Shown piece after piece: positions 19,777-30,944 of a stretch of 64,000 bases of DNA. The DNA comes from Pigoraptor chileana (taxonomy: Eukaryota > Opisthokonta > Filasterea): positions 1-64,000 of the forward strand of contig CALSCR010001047.1 in the NCBI GenBank assembly GCA_943704495.1, read 5' to 3'. Each line of letters opens with the position of its first letter. Within the stretch, counting starts at the first letter, position 1. The notes below the pieces were generated by a model that was not told the DNA's origin, did not search any database, and saw only the letters and a list, made by a program, of their open reading frames with translations. The translations under genes were made by a program, and so were the position numbers.

Positions 19777-21705
19777 CTACAATATCCAGGCGTGTAATGC
19801 AACAGCCGATTCATCAACTCGATATCCGTTCTCGTCCCGAGAGATTCTCACGCTAAGATCGAAAGTCACACAGCTCGAACGGACGCACCTCCAAAGAGCC
19901 TCCACAACAAGTCTTTCGGCAGCGCCATCCGCAGTGCCCACCAATGCAAACGGCTGTTCACGGAGCGTCCTCACGGCAGCCATCGTTGCAGGTAGACCGC
20001 AAAGAAGTGATTGCAGAGCAGCGGCCGTCAGTTCCACCACAAGCTCCCCACGGCGAAGTAAACTGGCACCATTGTCAGCAAACGGACTGATATGGTCCCC
20101 CTCGGGTGGTTGTTGTGCGACAATGTCACGCGAGGCAAGGATAGCGCGTGCAGGGCGGTACATCCAGGAGCAACCGCCGTTCGGTTTCCCTGCATGACAT
20201 GCATCTCGGATGCAACGCACACAGGGCATATGAATACCGCTGGCGTCGGGAGTGGAAGGTAAGCGACATCGGGAGCAACCAATATACACGGCATAATTGC
20301 GTATGTCTGTCGTGGACGGGCAGCCTGTGGACCCGCTGATGCGCAGTGCAATGCCGCCGCTCGGCGACAGGAACTCGATCGCCATAATGCGCGCGGATAC
20401 CATTGTCGTCTGACCGCCTACGTCACACAATGTCCCATAACAGCGTGGCTCGCTCATTATGCAAACATTCACATCCTTGCCTTTGCCTTGACGGGCAAAC
20501 AATTGAGATGTACAGGTCGTGACAAGCACAATCGTGGTCCCATGTCGCGTTTGCCGAGGGAGGACATCCCTAACTTCCCACACCGCCGACCTTGGACGAG
20601 AGGCAACCGTTGCCACCCAGTGCGATTCGGCTGGAGCGAGGCGGAGTAGCACACTGGACCCGCGTCCATCGCCAAGCAGTACGGCGCTCGAGGATGCGGC
20701 GAGTGCATGGCACGGCAGAAGAGAGCAAATCACGCCATCGCGCATGCATGTCATTGCAACAAAAGGGGAATGCGGCCCTGCGCCGGTCACACGGCCGCCA
20801 CGATTGTCTGCAGAGAAGGCGGGCACACCATCCACAGCAGCAAAGCAGTGTGCATGCACTGCTAGAAGCCACTCAATTATGAGTCGCACTCTGGGCGACG
20901 GCCGTTGTGTGAGAAAGTGCGACGGACGACCGTGGACGCGCGGATCATATAGAAGGGACAGACAGGTGCGAGATGTGGACGAGCACGATATTGCCCCCCT
21001 CCATGTGCGAACGAGGACACCCGCTGCCCGCACCACACACCCGGGGGAAAGGCGCTCAACCCAGGCGGCGGCACTGCGCCACAGCACGATGCGGACGTAA
21101 CCTTTCGTGTTGTCGCCGACAAGCAGAGACGCGACGGGCACAGACTCACTAGTTTTTCGCAGGACAACTGTGTGGCACGGAGAGAACTGCAACACTCCAA
21201 ACACAACCGTCACAATGCTTCCGCTCATTGAAGCGAGGCATTCTAGCGAAACTGCATCGTCCACAACGGCCCCGCAGAACGATCGAAGCGAGATGATTGA
21301 AGAGGGGGGTTCTTTTGCAGACTCAGAACAAACAACTGTGTTGGCATCGATTTTCAGGGGGGCGCTCTTTTCGTCTCCAAAAATGCAGTCGAGATAGTAC
21401 CCAAGCGACTCGTGCACGATGCGATCCAGTGCATCAGAGGTGGAAGCGCCATTGGGCGACGTATCGTCGGGAATGTCGAGCAAGCACGGCGAGCCTGGTG
21501 GAGACGGCCATATTCCGCGTGAGAAGGTGATAACAGTGAGTGGAGGGTTTTTAAATCGGAGGCATCTTCACAGAATGAGATTGCAGAATGCACTGGATGC
21601 CAATCCAATAGAATGCAACATAATGGGGCTTAAACAGGACGAACCTGCATCCTCCTCGTCAGAATCGAACGCCCAAACTTCAGGTCCGTCTGCCATGGCA
21701 CTCAT
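19777..21705 (-). CDS. OB-fold and zinc-ribbon protein, possibly SHLD2-like
   Basis: A two-exon gene: a short first exon (21705-21651: an acidic start with WAFDSDEED) joined to one long exon, for about 585 residues. I see an OB-like segment near 21000-21130 (GYVRIVLWRSAAAWVERL followed by GCVVRAAGVLVRTWRG), typical of DNA-binding OB folds, and a C-terminal region with a zinc-ribbon pattern: YIGCSRC, then MPCVRCIRDAC, then MYRPARAIL, followed by an OB-like C-terminal part with SRDENGYRVDES. The order OB, zinc ribbon, OB resembles RPA1 and especially the C-terminus of SHLD2 (FAM35A), which binds single-stranded DNA to limit end resection. That identity is from recalled sequence character only, with no search, and is tentative. 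The acidic N-terminal segment may be a partner-binding tail. It converges on the carrier with 170 bases between stops. Confidence 0.55.
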
Positions 21706-22155
21706 ATAAGCCCATCACAAACCGCTGCCACTGCCGTACGATACGTTAACAATAGTTGTTCGAGTGATTGTCAGAACGGGGGAGTCATGGCATGATATCA
21801 TTCTTGAAAAAAACACACTTGCCGCGACACAGCAGACTGGTCATAAACGGGCAAGCTCAATACTAACGAGCTATCAACAAACTAATTGTCAACCACAAAC
21901 ACAGAAATATGCATTTCTTGAAAATAGGGAAGGTGAGATGAACCAACGACTCTGGCGGCCGTCCGTGAGCGAACGGTAAAAGTACTGATCCAACGTACCC
22001 GAACCAGACGAGCAAAAGTTTTAGGATCCACTAGTACTACTGCATACTTTGTTAAATGGGCGAACCTTTGTTACTTTTTATATGCAAGCCAAATTACGCA
22101 CAAACGCGCGACGCAACTCCAACGCAAACGCAAGCACAGCTGCAACAAGTAGTCT
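21706..22155. other. Intergenic region, AMPK beta 3' side
   Basis: These 450 bases lie between two minus-strand genes and should hold the promoter of the OB-fold gene and the 3' UTR of AMPK beta. The composition is AT-richer than its surroundings. No motif or exon was recognised. Confidence 0.45.
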
Positions 22156-23527
22156 CTAGACAGGTTTGTAGACAACTGTTGTGATGTACTTGTTGCGGTA
22201 TCTATGAGTGACCCCTAGTACCATGACCCCATCCCGAATTGACAGCGCATAGAGATGACCCAACATGACGTGATTGGGCACCGGGAGAAGCGTCGGATCA
22301 ATTTCGCTGCCCTCGACCGGCTCTCCATTGAGGATGACCTGGAGTAATGTTTGTCACCATTTGAATGACAGGCGATGTGCGAATTCCAACGGCGTGCCTC
22401 TACCCCAGTGTGTGCAAAATAGAGACTAGAGCACACGATGCCAAATACGAACCGGATCGCATGCAGCCACAGTTAACAGACGCTGCATTTGCACAAGTGA
22501 CACGCCTACATGTTGCACGGCATCGAGATGACGACTCACCTGAAGCAAATGAGGGGGGAGCGTGGGCGGCGGCTTGGTGCCAAAGGGAATTGAGGGCACA
22601 GCCTGCCCGTAGTCGCCCGAGGGGGAGCCGCTCGGCACTGCACTTGGGATGTCACAACTCGAGCGTTTAGTCAATATTTTTGCTTTGCGGTACTATACAC
22701 TAAGTTACATGCTCCTCATTTCCTGCCCAACATCCCCCTCACCGTTGATTGTTGGGTCGAGATCCACGTCAAGACCATCTGTGGCGGTTATCTCAACGAC
22801 ATTATTGACAATGCCAAGAGGATCACGTATCGTGGGTTGTTCGGGGTTGCACTTCCAATCGTTGTCAACTATGAACTTGTACTGGTGCGCGCCAGGAGGC
22901 AGATCAATTATGGTTGTGAATTCGTCGCGACTGCGATCCAGTTTACAAACATCCCGATCAGGCTTTCAGGAATTCAAGAGAATGAATGTTGACAGTCGCC
23001 ATTGTGCATCTGATATCGATGTGACTCAAGAAATGACGCTGCCTTACCTTCGACTTAGTGGGATGCGAGTAGTCCAGTTGTTGAACGAACCCGTGACATA
23101 AACATTGTGGCCGGGCTGGGTCCATCGAAACACGGTGGGCACCACATGGTCGTGCGCTGCAGGACAGAGTGCACCAGTGGTTTAATTGCAGAGCGACACT
23201 CTCATCCATTGAGTTCCAGTTTTACGCACCATCTGTATCACTGTCCTCCTCGTTCCCGGAGACCAGTGCGGGTCTTTGATGACCGAATGAGGACGGCGAA
23301 TCCAGAGGGGAACCAAACGGCGGAGGTGACGATGCATATCTTGAAGGGTCGAGTATGGCTTTTGGCACCGACCGGCGCGATCCAGGCACCGCCGGCGAAT
23401 CGAGTTCACCTCCTCCATCTGAGCGTTCGAAATCAGAGAGCGTGTGGGTATTGGGGCCAGAGATGGAGCTTTGCGGGAGGGCGTCAGAGTCACCCGCACC
23501 ACCAAGCGTGGGCTGCGCATTGCCCAT
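22156..23527 (-). CDS. AMP-activated protein kinase beta subunit
   Basis: The scaffolding and glycogen-binding beta subunit of AMPK/SNF1. The start MGNAQPTLGG (ATG 23527) gives a Gly at position 2 in an N-myristoylation context, as in animal beta subunits. A Ser/Pro-rich linker leads to the CBM48 glycogen-binding module: TVFRWTQPGHNVYVTGSFNN, then TTIIDLPPGAHQYKFIVDND and NVVEITATDG. The C-terminal ASC domain has TLPPHLLQVILNGEP, then LLPVPNHVMLGHLYALSIRD and GVMVLGVTHRYRNKYITTVV, ending YKPV exactly where the family ends. At least five exons are needed. The complex also requires alpha and gamma subunits, which are not in this window. Confidence 0.95.
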
Positions 23528-24152
23528 GCCTGCTCTTGTTGAGATCAATTGCGCTGGAATGTGTAGCGGGTCACAGAGGGCACAGCACAAAATCAGGAAC
23601 AGGACGATATCGCCTTGTCCATGCTTGTGCAATTAGGGTACTGCATGCATCTGCCGTGACAAATGGGCGAAACTTCAAAACAATAGCTAGCTATTTACTG
23701 AAACTAAAAGTTAAAATCCTCGGCACTTGGTCGGCGCGGGGCGGGTCTTCAATTCCATGAGTAGTCCCCTGGTCGCCGGGCGCGGAACGAACGCCCCAAT
23801 GACGTCAAAGGCAGTAGTTGCGAGTAGTCGCCTCACAGTCGATTTGATTAATGTGTCGAATTCTTACCCAGTTGTTCAAGTGGTTCAAATAAAGTGTGAC
23901 GACGGCTGTGTTGTTTTTTTACCTAACATCGTACAATCCCAAAAACAGAATGTTGTGAAATGGGAACAAGTACTGGTGCGGTTTCTGTATGTTTCTTCTT
24001 CCTCTTAATGCATCAATCCTATATGCGCACGTGTGTATCTGAGGGCAGTCTAATGCTGTCGAGACCTTGCTCATTCGGATGGTTTACGAACAAAGGGAAC
24101 ACAATTAGGTCGCTCGCATAGTGATACGTGGGTTTCCGAGGTACCAGTGAGA
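23528..24152. promoter_or_regulatory. Divergent promoter region AMPK beta / OSBP
   Basis: This 625-base divergent gap includes a CRE-like half (TGACGTCA near 23800) and an E-box CACGTG at 24028-24033. No additional exon was recognised. Confidence 0.5.
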
Positions 24153-26705
24153 ATGGAACATCTTCAGCAAGAGATCGAAACGCTCAAGCAGCGGGAGCGT
24201 CGCCTCAAAGCCGAGGAGAAGGCCCTTCGCAAGGAGCAGTCTCGGTCACGCAAACAGCAGCAGCAGCGCGGGTCGGTCAAGGAGCCGTCGGGGACTAAGG
24301 GCGGCAAGAAGAGCAAAACAAAGAGCGGCGACTCAAAGGGCGACTCAAGGGGCGATGTAAAGGGTGACTCAAAGGGCGACTGGATCTCCCTCGACGCCGC
24401 GGGTGACGGCCTCGCGGGTCTCCCCCCAAAATGGCCCCCGGCGGAACTCTGCGGTTTTATGTGGAAAAAACGGAAGCGCCCTCAAATTGGCTGGCACCAC
24501 CGCTTTTTTGTGCTGGAGAATGCCGTCCTCACTTACGGTCGTTCGCTGGAGCACATACGCAAGGGCAAGATCAAGGGATCACTAGACGTTGCTCATGCCG
24601 AAATTGCGGCTCTCCCGTCGAAGCAGCGTATTGACATTGACGGAGAAACAACTATATTCCATTTGCAAGCGTACTCGGACGAGGACTTTACAAAGTGGAC
24701 CGCAGCGCTGAAGGAGCACCGTGCTGGTGCGCGCAGTCTAGGAACCCGCCGCAAATCGCGCGTTGCTGAGTTGGCGGGAGGGGACGGTTTTCTGGCTGCC
24801 ACCAAGCAAGCCGAGGGCGCCCTAGCGGAGGCCAGGTCCATTGTCGCCAAGATGACTGAGTCCATCGCCGCTCATCGTACAGGAACCCCTCATTCCTCAC
24901 TTAGGCGCTTTCAAAGTTCCGATGAGTTGAGGCAGCGCGTCGCGGGTCGTTCAGAAAGTGTCGATGCGCTACCTGCGTCGTCGCGAAGAAGCGTCCCATC
25001 TGCGAGTGGCTCAATCACTACCGGTGCACACGACGTCGGCGAGGCTGAGTATGTGACGCTTGCCACACGGGCTTGCACAATTCTGACTGGTGTGATTGAG
25101 TCTGTTACCGCAGAGCGTACGTCTGTGGCAGCTGCCCGGCAAGGGCAGACTCATGAGCAGTTGGGTGATGCGCGCGCTAGAGTGGCTATGTTGGAGGCAG
25201 AAAATGCGAGTTTGCGGGCTTGCATCGAGCGGATCGCCGCAATCGCCACGAGTGATGCGGTGCGTAAACCGCACGATGAACCGTCCACTGGCACGCCATC
25301 GCTACGCCGTCGGGGGGATCTCCGCCGCCGGGCTTCCGTTGCGTCCATCGATTCTATGGAAGCCGCAGAATTTTTCGATGCATGTGAGGAATTCGACTCG
25401 TCCGACAGTAGCGCCGACACGGGCGAGTCCGACGACGCCAATTCCGTGTCTGAGCACGGCGGTGAGGCCGGGAGTGAAATCGGCAGTATCTCAGGGGCAG
25501 GGCAGACGTCTGATTCGACGTCGTCCTCAGCATTGGCAGCTGTCTCATCAGAGCCAAATGTTGCCCGACGCATGCAACTGCCCAATGAACGGCCGCCGGA
25601 CGGTGATGTGAGCCTCTGGTCGGTACTCCGCAAAAACATCGGCAAAGATTTGTCGAAGATATCCATGCCTGTCACCCTGAATGAGCCGTTGGGGGCACTT
25701 CAGCGACTCTGCGAAGAGCTTGATTATGCATCTCTGCTCGACGATGCGGCAGCCCTCGATGATCCCATTGATCGGATGGTGCGTGTTGCCGCGTTTGCTG
25801 TTTCAGCATACGCTGGCTCCCAACATCGGGCGGGCAAGAAGCCTTTTAATCCCGTCTTGGGCGAGACGTACGAGTGCGTGCGTCCTGATCGCGGGTTTGC
25901 GTTTGTGGCTGAGCAGGTCAGCCACCATCCGCCGGTGTCGGCTTGCTATTGCGTGGGCGGCAATTTCCGCTTTTGGCAAGAACTGCAAATCAAAAACAAG
26001 TTTTGGGGCAAATCAATGGAAGTTTTCCCGTCTGGCGCAGTGCACGTTACTCTTCCCTCCCGCGGTGACCACTACGAATGGAGTAAAGTGACGACATGCG
26101 TCCACAATATCATGTCGGGCGATAAATGGGTCGATCACTACGGAACCATGGAAATCCGCAACGACCGCGCCGGGGTGGTTTGCCGCCTTGAATTTGCGCG
26201 CAGCGGGATGTTTGGGGCCGCTTCCACTGCCGTCTCTGGCCGTGTGTTGGTTGGGAATAAGGCTGTGCGCACGATTGCGGGCACCTGGGATGCAAGCCTT
26301 GAGTGCGCGCCCGCCGAGGGTGGAGGGGCTCCGCAGGTCATTTGGCGCGCAACTCCGGCCCCTGCCAATGCGGCACGGTTCTACGGCTTTTCCCAGTTTG
26401 CCCTGGAGTTGAACGAGCTGCATCCGCACATGACCAAGGTTCTGCCGCACACAGATACGCGATTTAGGCCCGACCAGCGGGCTCTCGAGGACGGTGACGT
26501 GCGTTCTGCAGAGGACGCCAAAAGTCGCGTGGAAACGATCCAGCGAGAGTCGCGCAAGGAGAGGGAGAAAGCGGGCGTCGAGTGGTATCCCCGCTATTTT
26601 GCACCGACCGAGGGGTCATCATCCGGCAGCCAATGGGCTTGGAACAGCCGGTACTGGATGGAGCGGCAGTCGGGCCATTGGTCCCCTTGCCCGCCATTGT
26701 GGTAG
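24153..26705 (+). CDS. Oxysterol-binding protein-related (PH, FFAT, ORD)
   Basis: A single-exon gene for about 850 residues, a lipid exchanger at membrane contact sites. An N-terminal coiled coil (EIETLKQRERRLKAEEKALR) and a Lys/Ser/Gly-Asp low-complexity stretch precede a PH domain (about 99-190: ELCGFMWKKRKR, then WHHRFFVLENAVLTYGR, with the conserved Trp in FTKWTAALKEH). At about residue 406 the sequence AEFFDACEEF is a near-ideal FFAT motif in an acidic Ser/Asp-rich context, predicting VAP binding at the ER. The ORD (about 487-850) has PVTLNEPLGALQRLCEELDY, KPFNPVLGETYECV and the family signature EQVSHHPPVSA. It ends with a Trp-rich tail, PRYFAP through WSPCPP. The start at 24153 is the first ATG in frame. 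Confidence 0.95.
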   Translation: MEHLQQEIETLKQRERRLKAEEKALRKEQSRSRKQQQQRGSVKEPSGTKGGKKSKTKSGDSKGDSRGDVKGDSKGDWISLDAAGDGLAGLPPKWPPAELCGFMWKKRKRPQIGWHHRFFVLENAVLTYGRSLEHIRKGKIKGSLDVAHAEIAALPSKQRIDIDGETTIFHLQAYSDEDFTKWTAALKEHRAGARSLGTRRKSRVAELAGGDGFLAATKQAEGALAEARSIVAKMTESIAAHRTGTPHSSLRRFQSSDELRQRVAGRSESVDALPASSRRSVPSASGSITTGAHDVGEAEYVTLATRACTILTGVIESVTAERTSVAAARQGQTHEQLGDARARVAMLEAENASLRACIERIAAIATSDAVRKPHDEPSTGTPSLRRRGDLRRRASVASIDSMEAAEFFDACEEFDSSDSSADTGESDDANSVSEHGGEAGSEIGSISGAGQTSDSTSSSALAAVSSEPNVARRMQLPNERPPDGDVSLWSVLRKNIGKDLSKISMPVTLNEPLGALQRLCEELDYASLLDDAAALDDPIDRMVRVAAFAVSAYAGSQHRAGKKPFNPVLGETYECVRPDRGFAFVAEQVSHHPPVSACYCVGGNFRFWQELQIKNKFWGKSMEVFPSGAVHVTLPSRGDHYEWSKVTTCVHNIMSGDKWVDHYGTMEIRNDRAGVVCRLEFARSGMFGAASTAVSGRVLVGNKAVRTIAGTWDASLECAPAEGGGAPQVIWRATPAPANAARFYGFSQFALELNELHPHMTKVLPHTDTRFRPDQRALEDGDVRSAEDAKSRVETIQRESRKEREKAGVEWYPRYFAPTEGSSSGSQWAWNSRYWMERQSGHWSPCPPLW

Positions 26706-26859
26706 CCTCCTAGACTCTATTTGCTGGCAGCGAGTGCCTCGTCTTCGGTTTCGTTTTTTTCGCGCACCGTACAACTTAGAGAAACGAATGCGACCATCAA
26801 TGTAACGACAGCAATGCCTCTGCATTTTTTTAATGTGACAGAACCGCGTTTCACAATTT

Positions 26860-28264
26860 TTAGTCAAAGTCAGTCATTGACTCTATTAACTGGCGAGCGT
26901 TCAGGTCCCAGAAGAATCGCTTGCCTAGCTCGTAGCTTGAAATCATGATCGCGCACGCTGGTGCTACCTTTGCAACCCGAGGGAGCAGACCCACAAATAG
27001 TCCCCCAAAGCCCTGCGTGCGCACAATGCCCCGTATTTCGACGAGAGTCCCCACGGACCGGTGAGGCTCTGCGGAGCAAGAGTATGAACGTCTGTTACGA
27101 AAGTTTGGCTGCTGGAGACAAACCAAGATGGACAACTACATAATAAAGGGCGAAATCTCTTGATATGCGACTCACCATCCAAAGCCCCGAGGCGCGATTG
27201 TTTTCGAGTCTTTACAACATCGAAGGGGGTAGTCACAGTCGCCGCAACCTGAAAACAGAATTAATGATCCAGACCCGGTCAATGAAAAGGTACAGGTACG
27301 CGGCAAACCAATACATGCCGGAGAAAGTGGGACAGCAGACTAGTACCGTGCCAGCCAGTGCTCCAGCAGAAAATGAGTTCCAGAACGACTCGCGGGCGCC
27401 CATGCCAGGGTGTCTGACTGCAATTTCCTCCTTGAGATATTCATAACTGGTCCAATACAGGCCTGCAACGTGCGATTGGCACGCGGGTATTAGTAGAGGG
27501 TACAGCCAAAGTCGCAAAACGTCACACAGCACGGCACCCACCAGAGAACGGAACGTCGCGCAAAAGCGTCGCTCCGAGACCTCTCCATAATGTTGATAAG
27601 CCGTACCGTTCAACAGCAGAGCGTACGTTCGTCATGATTTCTGCAATACAGAGTCGGAAACATAATGCCATTGCCGTAAGAAACGAGGAAGGTAAGATAT
27701 ACCATACTGTTCTACGAGCCGCGAGAAAAACCGGCAGTCACCTCCAAATCCATATTGCTTGGATTGCATCATTGTCCTCATGAGCTCCAGCGGCGATATA
27801 ATGGTGACGGCGCCTGTTCTTGCAAGTACACCAGCCAGAAGCGGCGCATAAGGGCCAGCAGACACAGCAAACAGCTCCCGAAGCTGGTCGTAAGCAGTGA
27901 AGTAAATTACTGTTGACGGAGCTGACATGAACAGAGTCGGCGACAGTCCGCTCCACAGAGAACGAAGCCCTTCAGTGCGTGCAATCTTTTCGAAAGCATC
28001 AATCGTGCCGGAAAATCTCAAATTGTTTGTGCTTTGGAACTGGGGACCTTGGCAGAAACAGACGTGCTCCATGAATCCATTGCCCACGACGACTCGAGTG
28101 CAACCTCCAAAGACAGAGGTGGAGGTGTGAATGGGTGTTGTTTGCTGTATCTGGAGGCGCGTTTTCACGACGTCAAATGGGGTCATTAGAAGTGATGTGG
28201 CAACAGCGCCTGCACAAGAGGCGGCCATTTGCTGCCAGGGCTTGATCGTCCGTGCCTCGCCCAT
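26860..28264 (-). CDS. Mitochondrial carrier, SLC25A39/40 (MTM1-like)
   Basis: A carrier of the SLC25A39/40/Mtm1 branch, linked in animals to mitochondrial glutathione import and in yeast to SOD2 metallation. It has three repeats: MTPFDVVKTRLQIQQ, ISPLELMRTMMQSKQ and TTPFDVVKTRKQSRLG. Between the first signature and the second helix it carries the branch-specific insertion with cysteines, NGFMEHVCFC, then GTIDAFEKIARTEGLRSLWS. Further blocks are PSTVIYFTAYDQLRELF, GLYWTSYEYLKEEI and KVAPACAIMISSYELGKRFF, all in register with SLC25A39. The ATG at 28264 gives MGEARTIKPWQQMAAS as the start. It converges on OSBP and is divergent from HACL1. The window also encodes mitochondrial MnSOD, the enzyme affected by yeast Mtm1. 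Confidence 0.9.
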
Positions 28265-28653
28265 GGCTGATGTACATAATATTATCGAGCGCGCGTCCAA
28301 TGTTGGGGATGACAGCCGCTTCCCTCGCCTCTTGTTGTGCTGTTGTCGATCGTCGTCGAATGCATACTCTTAATAAGTACGTAGTTATACTTGTCATTCT
28401 CGTACAGTTAGTGTGGAACCTCACCGGCGTCGGTGTCACCGATTGGTAATCATCAGCCTGTCCATTCTGCCGAGTTTTCGCTTAAGTGAACATTTGCGTT
28501 TGCGGAACATTTTGCGGAAGCTGCCGACATTTATGGGCCGCGACAGAAAAAACCGACTCTCAAAGCACCGCAATATTTTTAAGACCGAACCTTGAGCTCC
28601 ATACATCAAGTGGAATCACTTAAGTTGCGAGTACGTTCAAAAATACGCAGAAA
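28265..28653. promoter_or_regulatory. Divergent promoter region SLC25A39-40 / HACL1
   Basis: These 389 bases separate divergent genes and must hold both promoters. I see no E-box, CRE or TATA box. Confidence 0.45.
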
Positions 28654-30723
28654 ATGGATGAAGAGACCATCGATGGCGCAACGATCCTTGCACGCAGCCT
28701 CAAGCGGCAGGGAGTGGAGTACATGTTTGGTGTTGTTGGTATTCCGGTCATTGAGGTGAGCTGAAGTTGAATGATCCCACTTTTGCTTGTTTTTCTACTG
28801 CCAGTTTGAAGTCACATTCGGCTCACCTTGGCCTTGGTTTCTGCCGCAGGTTGCAATCGCTGCACAGCGCGAGGGCATCAAATATTATGGAATGCGCAAC
28901 GAGCAGTCGGCCAGCTATGCAGCCGGGGCGGTGGGATACATGACGGGGCGGCCTGGCGCCTGTCTTGTGGTCTCGGGACCAGGCATGATCCACGCTCTTG
29001 GTGGCATGGCAAATGCACAGGTCAACTGCTGGCCCATGATTGTGATCGGCGGGTCGAGTGACTCGAATCAGGAAGGGATGGGTGCCTTTCAGGAGTTTCC
29101 GCAGGTTGGTGGTGCTTGAACGTTCTCAATGTGCAAATTGACTTCCAATCCTTGTATGAACGCGGAATGTGTCTCTAACACGTCCAGGTGGAGGCGGCGA
29201 GGCTCTATTCCAAGTATGCGGCCAGGCCCAGCAGTGTGGCGCGCATTCCGTATTTTGTTGAAAAGGCCGTACGTGCGAGCATCTACGGACGACCTGGCGC
29301 ATCCTACATTGATCTAGCTGGAGACATGATCGGGGCTGCAGTTCCACTGAGCGAAGTGGACGATGTTCCCCGTTGTGCTGAGCCTCCGATCTCTGCCGCC
29401 GATCCCGTGTCTGTGGCGGCTGCCCTTACACTTCTTCGACAGTCGAAGCATCCTCTCATCGTGCTCGGCAAAGGTGCAGCATACGCAAAAGCAGAAACAC
29501 AGGCTCGCGCATTTGTTGAGGCTGCGGGGGTTCCGTATCTGCCCACGCCAATGGGCAAAGGGCTTGTTCCGGACGATCATCCGCAGTGTGTTGCCTCTGC
29601 TCGAACGCACGCACTGCTGCACGCAGACACCATCATATTGGTGGGAGCGCGGCTCAATTGGATTCTTCACTTTGGCATGCCGCCTCGGTTCAACCCGAAT
29701 GTGAAGATCATTCAGGTGGGCACTTGGGACTTGGTGCGCGTTATGAATATTTGTATTTTCAAGGACCGATACTGAATTGTAATTAATGCATGATTTTCGC
29801 TGCAGATCGACATTTGCGCCGAGGAAATTGGCGTTAACATTCCCGCGGCCGTTGCCCTTGTCGGTGATGCGCGTACTATTCTTGAGCAACTTATGCGGGA
29901 GCGGGATCAGTGTGGATGGAAGTTTCCGTCGTCGTCGACGTGGTGGGCAGACCTTCGCGGGAAGATGGAGCGCAATGCGGCGTCGGTGCAGGGCCAAGCG
30001 CGCGACGATTCTCTGCCGATGAATTACTACCGCGTTTTTGCGGAGCTCGAGCCGCTTCTGCCTCGTGATTGCGTCATTGTGAATGAGGGTGCAAACACAA
30101 TGGATATTGGCAGGGCCATGCTGCCGAACCGACTTCCCCGCCACCGCCTGGACGCTGGCACTTTTGGCACAATGGGCGTGGGTCTTGGTTTTGCGATTGC
30201 TGCGCAAGCTGTTTGGGGAGAGACTGACAAGCGCGTGGTCTGTATTGAAGGAGACTCGGCATTTGGATTCTCGGGAATGGAGATTGAAACGGCGGTTCGA
30301 TACGGAATGCCCATTGTGTTCATTGTCGTCAACAACAACGGCATCTACAGTGGGCTCGACTCATCGTCTTGGAACGAAATTGCGGCGGAGGGATTGCAGC
30401 CCCCGCCAACTGCCCTACTGCCCCAAGCGCGATATGATCTCATGGGAAAGTCGTTTGGATGCGAGTCCTATCTTTGCGAAACGCCACAGCAGCTCCGCGA
30501 GGCCGTCACAGCCGCACTTGCGGCGAAGAAGCCTGCGGTGCTCAACGTCCTCATCAGTCCGTCGGCACAACGGAAAGAGCAGGTGCGCCCTCGCCATTGC
30601 TCGTTATTGTTTTGATATAAGCGGCTGTGTGGCTGTTCGATTGAGCTCTTGTGATGATACTGATTGCACAAATTTATTGCGCAGGAATTTGGATGGCTCA
30701 CCAGGAAGGACTCAAAGCTGTAA
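28654..30723 (+). CDS. HACL1: 2-hydroxyacyl-CoA lyase (peroxisomal, ThDP-dependent)
   Basis: A thiamine-diphosphate enzyme that cleaves 2-hydroxyacyl-CoA to formyl-CoA and an aldehyde in peroxisomal alpha-oxidation. Five exons assemble cleanly (28654-28755, 28850-29104, 29188-29715, 29806-30582, 30685-30723) to 566 residues, close to the family length. It shows [20 protein letters not shown]; the active-site Glu in [41 protein letters not shown]; the ThDP-binding region [16 protein letters not shown] and [20 protein letters not shown] with the GDS...NN diphosphate/Mg motif completed by [10 protein letters not shown]. The 39-base last exon adds [12 protein letters not shown], a perfect C-terminal PTS1 signal, so import into peroxisomes is expected. 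Bacterial-type oxalyl-CoA decarboxylase is the close alternative, but the SKL end favours HACL1. Confidence 0.95.
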
Positions 30724-30729
30724 ACACCG

Positions 30730-30774
30730 CACGTGACTAATCGCGAATCACGTGATTGATTTAGTCGTCACGTG
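30730..30774. promoter_or_regulatory. Triple E-box array (CACGTGA)
   Basis: Three CACGTGA copies start at 30730, 30749 and 30769, so the spacing is 19 and 20 bases, about two helical turns. The second and third are full TCACGTGA palindromes. The array begins 7 bases after the HACL1 stop and 215 bases before the CFAP206 start, so it most likely belongs to the CFAP206 promoter. Confidence 0.65.
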
Positions 30775-30944
30775 ATAATAAATCCAAAAAATTGGTTGAC
30801 ATGGCAACCCCTCTCTGATGAGCCTGATGCAAGTACAAGCACAACCGCACAGCGAAATGGAACGAATGAACAGATTAGATAGAACGTATTCAGCAACTGC
30901 GTGGAGGTAGTGGTTGAGAGAAAGCCTGTGGCTGTATTTCGAAA

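Noticed and set aside
29314-30207. A 297-codon open frame antisense to HACL1
   Set aside because: It has no family similarity and spans an HACL1 intron; the opposite strand is a clear conserved enzyme.
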